64,000 nt of DNA from Larus michahellis (Eukaryota > Chordata > Aves > Charadriiformes > Laridae), in NCBI RefSeq assembly GCF_964199755.1, contig NC_133903.1:1245001-1309000 (forward strand), read 5' to 3'. Each line of letters starts with the position of its first letter. Position 1 is the first letter of the stretch. This document shows positions 13,507-26,110 of this stretch, piece after piece. The position numbers and the translations under genes were made by a program. Below the pieces are notes generated by a model, which worked only from the letters and a program-made list of their open reading frames with translations, was not told the origin of the DNA and made no database searches.

Positions 13507-14104
13507 TTAACTTCCATCTGGAACTGGTTCATGAGTTGGCCCTAAAAATCCTCAGGCTATAAATTCAAGAATCTCTTCCTTCACATTTCCTCTATTTCTA
13601 GAATTTCAAATGAACCTAGTGCCCAAAAGAGCAGAATACTCGGTTCACAGCTCTGGTCCTCATAATCACAAATCGTTCGTGCAATACTTCTGGCTGAAGT
13701 GAGCAGATCATAAAAGCCTTGTCTCATGAAATTTTCAGACCAAGTTTTATACTGCTACACAGTTCAGAGCAAAAATTTTTCTTTTCTTGAATTCTTATCT
13801 GAACTTCCTTGATACAAAGGTTTTTACTGACTACAAAACAGCAAATCTCCAATGTATATGTGAGCAATTCTGTTAAATTTAAACACCAATGAACTCACCC
13901 AGGTGAATAACCCTAAAAGCTCAGTCCTTTTAAAGTGCGCAGGTAAAATTCTGATTGTTTCTCAGAGCTCTGTTTGAAGTCAGCGATGCTTCAGAGAGCA
14001 GAGGGTGAAATCTTGGTTGGACACGATTGACGTTTCAATGCCATGTATTGTCTAACTTCTTCCAGTAGCTTCACACAAAGCCCCTAGAAATAATTGGATC
14101 CGTC

Positions 14105-14160
14105 CTTAGGTGAGTAGGGCATAGGCCTGAGACCCAGGTTCTTGCTCCGCTTCAGGCTGG
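14105..14160 (+). mobile_element. Possible MIR-like SINE head, plus strand
   Basis: GAGTAGGGCATAGGCCTGAG followed by ACCCAGGTTCTTGCTCCGC resembles the tRNA-derived head of reptile and bird MIR-like SINEs ('gtagggc..tagcctg..gacccgggttcaattcc.gctc'). It covers the A-box and B-box regions. Downstream sequence no longer aligns. Only about 55 bases are involved, so confidence is limited. Confidence 0.4.
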
Positions 14161-14399
14161 GAGTGAGTTCAGATTGTTCTCCTGCTTCTGGGACCTGGCC
14201 CCAGCCCTGTGGGGTCCCTTGGGCTCTCAGAAAGATGTGGTGCCTGTGAAAAGGGCAGGATCTTGCCAGGGTGTCGTCCCTGGTACCCTGAGGCCAACTG
14301 ACCCTGGAGGGTTTTATGTAAGATTAAAAAATAATATGTTTGAAAAACACAAATCGTCAAAACTTCCTCTTTAGTATACTGTAGATTAAGGCCTTTACT

Positions 14400-14900
14400 G
14401 CTGCTGGCATAGTGCTAGCTTTAAGTAAATCTATGTTATGCGAGTAGTTGATGCAAATAGCTAGTTTAATGTGAAACATTTTCCTTTAAGCAACATGGCT
14501 AAGGATGCAAGTGGTGTGTTTCCTTTAATGTGTTGTGGCTGCATTATATATTTCACTTACATTTTAATGTAATGATAGGTACAAATTGCTCACATTTGGT
14601 CTTATGAAGCCCTGAAAAGTTATGTCTCGTGAGTCAGCGTGTAATTTCCTTCTGCACAAATTGCAGAATTATGCATCGAAGCTAAGTACATTGAATAATG
14701 GCAATTTACAATTGAATTCCTATGGATTTACATATTACAATCACATTAATGTCAAAGGAATCCACAATATTGTCAAATAGGTTAATAATGGTTACTGTTA
14801 GCACGGAGGATACCAGTGGAATTAATAATGATTAGCCACTTACTTTAAATGTATGCAAAATTATGCAGCTACCTTGAAATTATGAAAATTACAGAAATGT
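14400..14900. promoter_or_regulatory. Candidate homeodomain/POU enhancer block
   Basis: About 500 bases of strongly AT-rich sequence hold a perfect octamer ATGCAAAT (14451-14458), several TAAT cores, paired TTAATAATG-type motifs near 14781 and 14821, and ATGCAAAATTATGCAG near 14853. There is no open frame of note. Octamer plus clustered TAAT sites is the usual content of POU and homeodomain-bound developmental enhancers. Ordinary AT-rich sequence gives the same motifs at some rate, so this is a hypothesis. Confidence 0.3.
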
Positions 14901-15434
14901 CAGGAAAGTAAAGGCTGGAAAGTGAACTGAATGTCTCCGTTAGGAAGGGTTACCCACACACAACTCCGGGCTTTCCTAGGGAGCTCTCTTTGCATCTGAA
15001 AGCTGCTGGAAGTTTGTCACTCGTGGAACTGTAGAATTTTTCCTGCTTTCCGATGTGCTTGTCACTTGGGCTTGCCATTCTGGTGTCAGCTCCGTTCCTC
15101 TTTCTCACGCCTTTCTCGCAACCCCCGATGCCGGAGTCACGCACTCATTGATGTGTACCAGCCGGACAGCCCCTCTTCATCAGGCCTTCGCTGTGAAGGC
15201 CACTGCTCACGAGGTCCTGTAAGAGACTCCCAGTGACGTTCAGCTGGCTTGTAAATAACCTGGCTGTCTTCATCCTAATCTTTCCCAAAATACAGTCTGT
15301 CCATGGGAAGCTTCAGAGGTAGGCAACCAAAACCAGATGTTGAGAAATTGGTGCTACTTGGAGATGAAATCCAGACACAACACGCTTTTTGCTCTGTGAT
15401 GTCAACTGGGGAGCTTTGAGCGCAGGCTCCTTCC

Positions 15435-15860
15435 GGTGCCGTTCCCCTCGGTGTGCGCAGCCCAGAGCTCCCGGCCCAGGAGGAATGGTCCCTTCTGCTC
15501 TGCACTGGGATGGGGCCACGGGGGTCTCGGTGCAGAGGTGACTGCAGCCTCAGTTCCTCAATTAAACACCGTTAATCGAGCTAGTGCAGGATGTATTCGG
15601 CCTCACAACCATCTTGGAGGACAAGGACCTGTCCTTTTGGTTTGTGGCCAGGAGAGAAGCGGAGCCCAAGCAAGGAGAACTTCGTTAGCTCTGACGTGCG
15701 GAGCTGCAGCTTCCGACAGCGTTAGTTCAGCTCATTGGGCTCCTCCGTCTGAGCGCTCCCTCCGTGTCCGTGCACCGCATTAGAAACGCGGACGTGTTAC
15801 AGCTCCTGTGCGCCGGCTGGCGAGCCCCGTTAGGCCTGTGCTGAGCAGGGACCGCAAACG
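15435..15860. other. CpG-enriched patch
   Basis: CpG dinucleotides are clearly denser than in the flanks, especially at 15690-15830 (clusters around CCGTCTGAGCGCTC, GTCCGTGCACCGC and GCGCCGGCTGGCG). No recognisable exon or promoter element accompanies it. It may be a small unmethylated island or a GC-rich relic. Confidence 0.4.
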
Positions 15861-18666
15861 GCACGTTCTGGAGGGCAATCAATGGCACTGCAAACGGACG
15901 GGGCCTGTCATTTGTACGGGCATTAATATTTAACTGTCCTTTTTCACAGGCTATTACCACTTGAATTTGTAGGATGTCGAAGATTGCCTGCTTCGGATGA
16001 AACATAGATTTGATCCTGGCAGACTTGAAAGGTGCTCAGATTTTATTTTCTGGATCAAAATACATATCGTGTATTTGTGACACGTTTACAGCCAGGAAGC
16101 GTTCAGCCCTGGCCCTCAGCTGCGGGCTTTGTGTTCCCCTCTCTCCCATGAGCCGGGGGAAGACGCAGCCTCATACAGAAGCGTGGAGGGTTTTGGTGTG
16201 GTTTTGTTTTACGCTCCTGCTCAGCAAGAGTTAACGGTATTTGAGCTGTAGGAGCAGGCATTGATGTTTCGGTCAAAGGAGGAACTGATTGTGCTAATTG
16301 TTTCAGCCTGGTCAGAGTGGGCGCTCACATCCTGCTTGTATTCCTGTGCAAGAATGCCTTGCCGCCAAAGGTCGAAAAAAAAAAAAAATTTAAAAAATCA
16401 TGATTTTGTGAAATAGGAAAAAGAATTAATCCATGACACCACCTGGTCTCTGTATAAGCAAATGGCTAATAAGCCAGTTCCAGAAAGCAGCTGGTTTGCT
16501 GTCCTCACCAGAAAAACAAAAGCATGCTTAAGCTTTGATTTAGGACAACCTTTTGATGAACGGGATCAGTATAAGGAAAAATATTCTTCTAGTCAATTTG
16601 CACATTTTATGGGGATCTGTCTAGAAGGTGGCTGTTACAGGAAGATAAGGATTCTAATTTTGTAATTGAGTGCACTCTGAAAAGACAATTAGGAGCTAAT
16701 GTGATAAGTAATTGTAAATTATAACAGCAGAAGAAACCTGATTCACAGCACTCTGAAAACTGTATTTGTGTATTCAAATGATGCATCTGTACTTTTATTT
16801 CCCCTGCATGTACATTTTATTTAATAAAGCTAGAAAAAGATTTCTGTACAGTTTTGATTTAAAAAACAGGAATCCAAAAATGCTGGAATGCAGATGCATC
16901 TCAGCCTCGTGCTAATCCCAGTGCAGTACTGGAACACTCCTAGGTAGGAGAATAATTTGGCAGTTCTGCCGCTTATAAAGAGTGATAGGGGTATGGTGCC
17001 TGGTGTCCCTGCTCCTCGGGGTTTTACAGGATTTGATCTGTGTCTCTTTGTCGGGGATAAATGCCCAAGTCAGTGGAGAGCAGGAGGAAGTTTTAGAGCC
17101 TTTGTGACGGCAAGAGGACGGCAGCGGGGTCCGGCTGTGTAAATCCTTGTGGTGGTGGTTACAGTAACGGCTCCGGCACTGCGGGGCTGGAGCCTGGGGC
17201 TGAGGGAAGACGGCGCTGCCTTATTGCTTGGCAGAGATGCGTGCAGTTCCTTCATGCCCTCTCCGTTTTTTCCTGGCTGTAGGCTTTCCGCACAGTATGG
17301 CTTCTATTTCTGATCATTAAAGTGGGGATAATATTTTTACACTGCCAGGGAAACGCTGTGATTTTTTTTAGGGAGGCGAGTGCTCTGTGCCCATGGGCCG
17401 GGTGTCCTGGCTGCCCTGCGCCACCTGGCTCTAACGGGGTCTGCACCGGCCCCACCGAGGGGTCTGTCCTGGAAGGTGTCGGTGACAAACACCTCATCAC
17501 ACTTACGGCTCCAGGCGGATTAAAACCCTTCCAGGAGCCCTGTGTCAAACATGGCTAGAGCAGGCACTGTTTGAGTTTTGGGTAGATGCTTGTGAGCTCT
17601 TTATGCACTCCGCTCTGATTGTTTAAATTTTTTTTTTTAATTCTGCTTAATTCTATGAACAAACTACTTGAGTATCTTCTTACAAGGATTTTAACATAAG
17701 TAATAAAATGGTTCAAAGGAACTGAAAGTTTATTATTAAAAAAAAGAAAAGCAAGGGTCCTGCTTTCTTACCCTCCTAAGCCTCCTCATGCGTCTCTGCT
17801 CCAAAGGTCCCATGCTAAGGAATTCACTGAAAAATTATCTAAGAATTTTTGGGTGGGAGTTGAGGGACAGGGTTGAGCAGAATTCTAAAGATTTCCTGTA
17901 ATACCTGGCGGAGCCAACTTTCGTCTGCGTCCCAGACCGCAGCGTCCCCCAGGCAAGGTGCCCCTGGGCGGGTGTCTGCTCCCCTGCCCGGGGGGTTCCC
18001 GCTCAGCCCCAACCCGGACCCCCCTGGGGACCCCTGGAGCGCTCTTCCTCTAACGTAGGGTGCACCTCTGCGTGTGCGTTCTTAAAGCACTTTTTGCCTT
18101 CTTCGGGCCCTTTAGCTAAGGATCCTTCCTGGGCCTTTGTCTGTGCTGTTGCTAACCTCATTTAAAGGAAATCTAGGTGTGTTTTAAAAAAAAAAAAAAA
18201 ATTCAGTGCTTTATTATGCTGACCTTAATCAGCTCAATGTGACTTCATTCTGGGTATCGTATTATTTTTTTATTTCCTTGGATTTTATTCTAGTTTAATT
18301 GTCAATCTGTCCTTCATGAAGTAAAGCTATTGGAATTTTTTTGAGTTTAGGGATAACAGATATTTTGAATTCTTGTTCTAGAGGGACACTTTTGAAAACC
18401 AGCACTCTGTTTTCCACATGTTCCCATAACTGGAGTTAACAGAGTTTTTGTATGTAATCCTTAAATCTGTAAAAGTAACCAGTTCTATATAGCTCGTTGA
18501 AATATCTCTTCTTTGATCCTTGTGATAGAAACAGTTCCCTAAGATTCTGGTGGCAGCAACAACTGCTCAACTGAAGAAAGCAGAGTGTTCTTACTTTCCC
18601 TTATTAATGCTACAGCCTTTTCCTCAGAGTATTAATAAAAATACTTTTTGAAGTGTCTGATTATGT

Positions 18667-18712
18667 AATTAATAATTAGTTATTATTATTTTAGTCACAG
18701 CAATTAATAATT
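18667..18712 (+). repeat. Duplicated AATTAATAATT motif
   Basis: The 11-base sequence occurs exactly at 18667-18677 and 18702-18712, with ATT triplets and TTTTAGTCACAG between. Both copies contain TAATTA-like homeodomain cores. Confidence 0.6.
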
Positions 18713-21038
18713 TTAGCTATATAAGTGAAAGACTGTGTAAATGAAATGAAATACTTATGTGAATGACTTCCTAATGTTAGGTTTAGGAAAGGGCCCGTAA
18801 GAAACGATCCTTGTCCGTTGCAAAGAACCAGTACAATTGCTCTGCAGTTGCCCCGTACTCGCAGCCAAGTCGTAGTACTGAAGTCTGAAATTCATTTTAG
18901 AAAACTACCCCGTTCTCGGGTAGGGAGGAGGGGAAACTGTGATTAGTTTATCACTGCTGAAATCAGCCTAGTGCGTAAATCAATCAAAGCTGTCCTATCA
19001 CTGCTCTCGATTTCCCCAGCCTGTAGACTCAGAACTGCTTCAGATACAGCAGTGCCAACTTAGCAGGTGCTAAACCTACAGTAATTTCGTGTATCAGCAT
19101 TTTTTCACTTGATACTAAAACTTCAACAGTAGTGGAAGCTGCTAGTACTCGGAGACTTTAGTGCCGCCATAAAACCAGCATTGTAGGAAAATAGCCTTAA
19201 GCTGAGAATGGATGAGTGGTTTCGAAGGTGTTCTGCTGTACCTCCAAACAGAGCCAGGGTGGGAGAGCTGAACACAATCCCCAGTGTTAGCATTCTCTTG
19301 AGTGTTGTTGATAGACGGTGAAGGACCGTGTTGCGATGTAGTTGAAAATACGCTGCTGTGGTGCAATTTGTCATATAAAGCCAAACTTCCTGGGTATTGC
19401 GTATAGTTCTCTATTCAAAGCTCACTAAACTGGTATTTACTGGCAGCAACTGTCCTCATACCAGGTGGCTTTCTCCCAGCTTGCATCACTTGTCCTCGTG
19501 CCTGCATGTTATCTTCTGGTAAATGTGCACTACGATGGAAATAAGGCAAAGAAAAACCAGAGCAGGAAAGCGTCTTTTGCTAAAAAGAACTTAAAGTTAC
19601 AGGCAGGCTTGACTAAAAGAAATCAGTAGTTTTGAAGGCTTCTGAAATCTGTCAGTGATTTACCAAGCTGCGGACCGTTAACCCTGACTTTGGTTATTTC
19701 TTGATCTGACCTCAAGATGCTTCTCAGGTGACGAACTTCTCTTGTGTAGCCTGGCGGTCCCGTTCCTGTGGCTGCTGCGGAGGGCCCCAGCCAGCCAGGC
19801 AGGAACTCAGCAGGAATTTGGGTGGGCTTTGCAGCCCGCCCTGGGCGGCAGGAAAGGAATAAATGCCTGTATTCCAAACGTGCAGTTGGCAGGTTAGGTG
19901 TAGGATGCAAAGCAGGTAAAAAGCTGTTGTCATCTTGCAAAGAGCAGTGGTATTGAACAACATAAATGCTGTGTTGCTCTGGAAATCAGATTTAAGTTTA
20001 GATTATTGCTATTGGAGTCTATCTTCTTGATTTCTCTAGGAATGCTCAGATTTTTCTACTAAAGGTCACTGATTCCATCAAATATAAATCCTGACCTCAT
20101 ACAAGGTCAGATCAAACCAGGCGCTAAGTGGAGATGTCAGATATCTGTACTTAACACTTCATCTGATATCCCTCATCTCTGTTGTTATTGTATAATGTCC
20201 TAATTGAAAATAGGTTTGGGGTTAGTCTCATCGCTCTGCCCTGACCACTGAAGTCAATGCCCTCGGGTTTGGTGTGCAGCTCTGTGGATTCAGGGAAGCA
20301 GCAGTGGGGGTTTCTCTGGGGGGACGTTGGGGTTCAGCCTTCTGGGAAGAGCGTAAGAGGCTGCTGCGAGCGCGAGGTCTGCTGCTGCAGGCAGGGGCGC
20401 CGGCCAGCAGCAACAAACTGCAGCCTGGGTCACATCACCATCTTCTGTGAAGAGATGATGTGGTTCTTGGTTTAAAAAAAAAATTTAAAAAGTAGAATGT
20501 GCAAAAGTCAACAACCGGTGTGCCACGATGAAAGCAGGTCGCGAGCCCCCAGTCGCACTGTGCAGCGGCAGCCGCAGCACTAACGGCGTGTGCCAACAGC
20601 GGCGTTTCTCTCTGACCGGGCGGTTTTTAGGAAGAGGGTAAAGGGGAAGTGGTTTTGGTCAGTCAGCGGGTTAGGAGGTAAGGGGTCATTCTGAAAGAAC
20701 AACTGCAGCACCCCTTCGCAACACAACCTGTATAAATAATTTTTGGGAAAATCCGTGTTTGTAGGAATACGAACAGAACAACAATTCCTAGCTATATGAG
20801 GGAGCATATTAGCAAATAAGTATGGTGAGAACAGTATTAAGCTGCTGTCTGCTACATAACTCCGCGTTGTTGGATTAGTTGTTTCAGGAAGCTTTTAAAA
20901 AACGGTGGGGCAGGTTTTGAAGCCCTTATCCTCTCTGCAGGTAATGGAAGTACCCAATCCACTGCAGGGGAGCTGAAGGCAGAGCTGGTCAATACCATAT
21001 TTACATACTTGAATCTCCCACTACAGGCCCAGACCGAA

Positions 21039-21054
21039 ATTCAAGTACTTGAAT
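21039..21054. repeat. 16-base perfect palindrome ATTCAAGTACTTGAAT
   Basis: The halves are exact reverse complements. The right half with the next base, ACTTGAATC, also occurs 40 bases upstream (21008-21015 region), so the same half-site appears three times within 50 bases. TCAAGT/ACTTGA resembles an NK2-class homeodomain half-site, which is an inference from motif shape only. Confidence 0.85.
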
Positions 21055-22008
21055 CCCTAGAATTTTTGATATCTAAGTAAAAATGCAATACGGAGCCCGC
21101 ATTTGCAATAAGGAAGATCTGGTTGCCGCTGCTTTGAAGACTTCTGCATGTGTTTGCATGTATGAGCCCGTCGCAGCACTAAGGTTTTAGGCGTCCCCTT
21201 TAAAAATGGGGACAGATTTGTGTGTGTTAAATGATTGCTATCGAGTTGCTGCAATGGAAACCATCTGAGTCTTGGTGGCAATTTCTGAGTAGCAAAGTAC
21301 AAGTTCGCCATGCTCTCCTGGAGCTGGAGGCAGACTGAAAGTGGTAGGAACGGTGCTGTTCTTAATTGCATCATAGTTATAGGCACCAATCTGAACCAGA
21401 GGAATTAATATCTATCAGTCTCGCCTGAACTGGAAGACAATTTAAAAAAACCGTAAAAATAAAATCTTTCAACACGTTGTTCCCGAATGCTGTCCACATT
21501 CCTGCTGCTGTGGAAATTGCTGTGTGTACCTGAAAGCCGGGGCCATCACCTACTGCTTTGCTCAGATGCTTTTGACTAATGCTACTTTATGAACCTCATC
21601 GAGGAGCACTTTGCTATTAAAACCTCCCTTGGCTGTAGAGTGATTTAATTACATTCAATTAAACATCTCTTGCTCAAAAAGAAAAAAAAAAATAATCAAG
21701 ATTTATTTCATTGAGAAGAATTGCAAATGTCATCTAAAAATAGTGCTGAATCAGATTCCTTGGGGACATTCATTTCATTCAGAGGAGCTCTCTGGGTTAC
21801 AGGCATATTGTTTATTAGACAATAATAGCTCTGTTATTTCTTTCTCAAGCAGGTAAAAGCCTTTTGGCAATTTTACACTGCTGAAATTCCTGTCACGTTC
21901 AGAACCTCTTACAGGAATCTAAAACGTCAGTGTGAGATTAAGCATTAAAATTTAAAAGGTTTTAGGTTTTGTGAGACACTGCAAACCATGATTCCAGTGA
22001 AAATATAT

Positions 22009-22130
22009 ATATTATTGCACCATGTGTAATACAGTATATTACGTGTGTGTGTATGTATATACACATGCGTATATGCATTCACAAGGAATACACAACTCTT
22101 GTGAAAATTTATATAAATATATATAATAAA
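22009..22130. repeat. AT/GT microsatellite region
   Basis: Interrupted (AT)n, (GT)n and (TATA)n runs, including a 7-base stem with 4-base loop (22048-22065) and a further TATATAAATATATATAATA run near 22110. This is a length-variable simple repeat. Confidence 0.85.
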
Positions 22131-22553
22131 AAATCATGGTTGGGGGTTGGCTGATTCCCATGTTCTTTTCTCATGCTCAAATGCCTAAACCTATTGAACT
22201 ACCCAGTTACTACGAAACTTTTATTCTTTCCTATGGAAAGAATTGCCGGAGACTTACCAGTAGGAATATGAAGCAGCACAAATTACCTTCAGCCTCCCTC
22301 AAGTCCGTGATGTACCATTTGGTCGGGGTTTGTGCTCCCGGGAGACGCGCGCTGTGGATGGCGCAGGCTGAGGTCCCCGCTGCGTGGTGCCTTCCACCCG
22401 TTTCTCTTGCAGCTTTCACAGGCCGAGATTCACTGTCGAGCCAACAAAACCTGCCAGTGTGCTCATTACCCGAACCGGGAGCTAGCTGATGCAGAAGGTG
22501 GTGGAATTCTGGATACATTAGACACTGAGGAGAATCTAAATTCCCACCCCCAG

Positions 22554-22643
22554 CAAAAAAAATCAAAACCCAAACAAAAACCAAACCAAAACAAAAAAAC
22601 CAACCAAAACCAACATCAAACCCTAAACAAATCTTTTTCCTTT
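22554..22643 (+). repeat. G-free A/C-rich low-complexity tract
   Basis: Ninety consecutive plus-strand bases lack G; the first 77 are almost only A and C in irregular CAAAA/CCAAA units. It could be a degraded A-rich insertion tail. No retroelement body is recognisable to its left. Confidence 0.85.
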
Positions 22644-23237
22644 GGAATTCAACGAAGGGGTTTATGTTTCTAATGGCTTTAATTACAATGATGGTTTCTC
22701 AGGATGTTTAACAGGTACTGTCGGTCTCCCATCCAATAATTAGCTGTCTGCTACGCCTCAGACAGCACGCTTTTTCTTGCTGTTCCCCTGTTGTTAGCGA
22801 TATTGTGTAATGGAAACGCAAAGCCCGTTTCACCAAGCTGGGAGTCCTCTCTGATGTGGGGTCTTCTGTGTCCTGTCGGTTCTCCTCAGAGAAGGGCGCC
22901 AGGCTGGCGGCCCTCAGGGCTGCTGCGCTGGTGGGAGCGTGGGGGGGCTCTCCTGGGCAAAACCATGAGTCTGTGCACCTGTCACGACCCTGCCGTCGGA
23001 ACAGAAGGGACACGCGGTCGGGAAGACTGGGCCGTTGGCAAGCTGCTTATGAAAAGCAGTGGCAGACGTTACGGATGGATCTTTGAAAATGAATCGCTTG
23101 CTTTTGTTTTTTCTTCTTTTGTTTTATCCTTTAATCTGCACTTGGAGAAAGCTTCTCTAGTTTTTAGTAGACCTCTTTAAAGAAAAGTTTATTGTTCTGT
23201 TAAACTGGTTACATTTCCTTTCAACTAACATGCTGGG

Positions 23238-23260
23238 TTTTTTTTTAAAAAAAAAAAAAA
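23238..23260. repeat. T9A14 homopolymer junction
   Basis: Nine T followed by fourteen A, a self-complementary tract and a likely site of length variation. Confidence 0.9.
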
Positions 23261-23359
23261 GGTGAATATTCCATGTTACGACACTGTGGTGGATCATTCT
23301 GGTTTTGAATATTCTTTCTTTTTTGTTACAGATGTAAGCTCCTGATGCTGTAGGCCTCT

Positions 23360-23580
23360 GTAAATCTAAAAAATAGATTTATACCAGAAAACATATGAAT
23401 GCCATGAATATAATGCATTATAATTGTTGTGAGGCTAGTATTTAGCAACGCTGACTGTAATCTATGTTCCTGCAGTGTACATAGCCATACAAAATGCTAA
23501 ATATAATGGCATGATGGGACTGATAAACATGTAGGCACACTACTTATGATAATGCTTCATAATTACTGTCTTTTAGTCTT
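23360..23580. promoter_or_regulatory. Candidate conserved non-coding element
   Basis: An 8-base inverted repeat with 5-base loop (TAAATCTA/TAGATTTA, 23361-23381) is followed by AT-rich sequence with ATAATGCATTATAAT (partly palindromic), two AAATATAATG-like motifs and TTCATAATTACTG. It is non-coding in all frames. Enhancer-like composition only. Confidence 0.22.
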
Positions 23581-25899
23581 TTCTTAGTTCGAAGACAGGA
23601 TTTTGTGGCCAGTAGTTTGCAATTGCTGGTTTGGCTGAGAGGGAGTGAGAGGGTCAGCGGTGTGGTGGTGCCAGCGGTGTGGAGAGCAGAGGGACTCCAG
23701 GAGCTGGGGCTGTGGCCTGGGAGAGCACTTCCCGAAACAGCCCTCTTCAGACATTAGCTGAACAGATTTATGTGACGATGCCTCTGGTGATAACGCCAGC
23801 GCCTGCCGAGTGGTGAGTCCTGACTGTGTGTGATGTGCACTCTCTGACGGTTGAGGAGGTCTGGGAGGCTCCTGATCGCGGGTCTGGTTTTGAAGTGTTG
23901 CTTTTGATGTATTGAACCGAAGTCAGAAAGCATGATCGCTCCTGCCTTGCTCAAGGATTCAATTACTCGAGACCTGATTCAAGATGCACTTGTGAAACAA
24001 CTTGCTGATGCTTAATGGCAAATGCTTTCAGTTACGCGGCTCACGGCGTAGAATTTTGTGAGAAGTTTTCTTTTACAAAAGTTATGTGCCCAGACTGGCT
24101 TTCTTGACTATAAGATGTTTTCAAAACACATAATTACAATTTACCATGATAAGTTGAATTTATTTTTGCCTCTAAGTTTAAAAAAAAAAATAAATTACTA
24201 CCCTGGGAAAATATGCCAAGTTTTTCTCCATTTTTGAGGAGATGCATCCCTAGTATGTAAAGCCAGCTGGAGAATAAGAAGCCTTTCAATTCTGTGCTGA
24301 GCCCTGGGGCTGTCATTTTTTTAAATAAGACAAGATGATAATAGTATTGATTGGTTTTACACATTTTCAAGCTCCGCTAAAACAATAACAACTGGTGCAA
24401 CTACACATTTCCAAAGTTGTAAATGTTTTCTACTGAATTTCTTTTTTGGAAAGAATTGCTTCCCCGTGTACTGTAGAATTAAGAACAGGGTCTAACTATT
24501 TTCAGAATGTGGTGGACTGAAGGCAGTCATTTGGAGGAAAAAGGGAGAAGAGAATCAAAAGAATGTCTAAGTTTTCACTTTTAAAAGGCAAGTTTTGTGT
24601 TTCCAAATGCGACGTTTTGCCCCGTCAGGGCTCGTGGCAGCCGGTGCGGTTGCAGTGAGAGAAGAGCCCTCCAGGAGGTCACCTCTCCCTCTCCTCGGTG
24701 GCCCCCACCCTGGGCAGGAAGGCGCTGGAGGTCTGAGCAGCTGCAGGAGAGGGAGGAGCATCTCTGTCCCTTCCAGGCCCAGAGTCCCTGAGGGACCTAG
24801 AGAAGGGTGTCCTGGGTGTTACCTACTGCTGGGATCCGGCACGGGGAGACTGGGGGATTGGTCTCTTAAAGGAGCAGTTTTATTAAAGCGTCATTAAAGT
24901 ACTCCTATTAAAGATTAGTCGTATTTCTGTTGACTTTAACAAAAGCATGATGGAGTACTGGAAGAGGGAACTGCGACCCCGGTTGTTGCTGCCCTTGGTC
25001 TATCTAGGCACAGCACTCATCCTGCTCGCCCTTCTCCCTTGCTCTGTAACGGGGCGGAATTAAAGAAAGTTGAAGTAGCTTTAAAGGAGTGAAAAATAAG
25101 TTTCTATGAAAGTCAAAGTGGTAAGATTTTATTTATTGTCTGTTTATTTCTTTTAAAAAAGCACTAGAGATTAAATTTCTCTGAAAGGTATCATGAAGAT
25201 ACTCCTCTGGGCATGGGGACCGAGCTGGGTAGGAGTTCAATACCGAGCTGCGAGCTGGCAGCGCTGTAGGGGCCCGCGTGTGAGTTGGGGGGGTGTCACA
25301 GGAGAGCCCTCTGCTCTCTTACTTTCAAGACCACACAGCTGAAGTTTCATGGAGAAATATTTTCAGTGTGATGTGAGTTTCAGCGCCCTGTGATTCCTGC
25401 GACCACTCTGAGAGTGTCTGTGTAGCTTGGCTCAAGCTGTTGTTTGCCGTGTTTTTCTATTCCCACTGAGCGAGGAGGAGAGTCACCGGGGGCCAGGAGG
25501 GGATCGGGATGTAGCAGGAATGTGTCTCAGCGCCGCCTTGTTGCTCGTGCAATGATACGTGGGTATTCTGAGACAAAGATTTTTCGAAGCCATCAGTTGG
25601 GTGAGAAAGGTCAAACTGTGATACTGAAAGTATGTCTGGGCAATGAAAGTACTAAGTGGGTTGCGTTGGCAAAAAAAAAAAATAAAAAATCACTTTCAGT
25701 GATGCCGACATCCTGGCAGGATTTTCCCAAACGGTGAGTCTGTTTTGTTGCCTGAAGTTCCAGAACAGAATAAAAACCAGAGGGAAGGGGAAGAGGAGCA
25801 ATGAATGAAATGTTCGAGGTGACAACTGGCTATTCCCTGCTAACACAGGTTTATGTTAACATGTTTTAGTTTATTGGAGTTTTTAAATGTCAGCCAATT

Positions 25900-26110
25900 A
25901 CTGCCCGGTATTAGTGTTTTAGCACTCCAAACATAAATTAGGGTATATTAAAATTTGAAGCTCTTGAAGGGCTGTGCAGGTTATTTGTTCAGGGTTTCAT
26001 GAGCATCAATGTGGTGCACATATCTAATTATAATCATCATAAGCAGAGTGTATGGAATGCTCCAGCACGTGAATCTCTAATATTGAGTAAGTCCTTATAA
26101 AAATGAGGCA
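25900..26110. promoter_or_regulatory. Candidate conserved non-coding element
   Basis: AT-rich, with CATAAATTAGG, a TAATTATAATCATCATAA stretch (26025-26042) and an E-box-like GCACGTGA (26066-26073). No coding frame. Enhancer role is inferred from motif density. Confidence 0.2.

Larger units (their letters stand above)
2191..14104. other. Unique non-coding sequence
   Basis: Apart from the small sites listed, I see only AT-rich unique DNA with scattered homopolymers (for example near 6480, 9561 and 10883) and short open frames without family resemblance. Intron or intergenic DNA cannot be told apart. Confidence 0.5.
14901..22008. other. Unique non-coding sequence
   Basis: Contains A14 (16375-16388) and A16 (18186-18201) runs, a GC-richer patch at 17930-18060, and the listed palindrome and repeats. 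No coding or RNA gene recognised. Confidence 0.5.

Noticed and set aside
22412..22490. Exon-like segment after a good TTTCTCTTGCAG acceptor
   Set aside because: All three frames are open over most of it, so openness carries no information; the translation matches nothing I know, and an A/C low-complexity tract follows at once.
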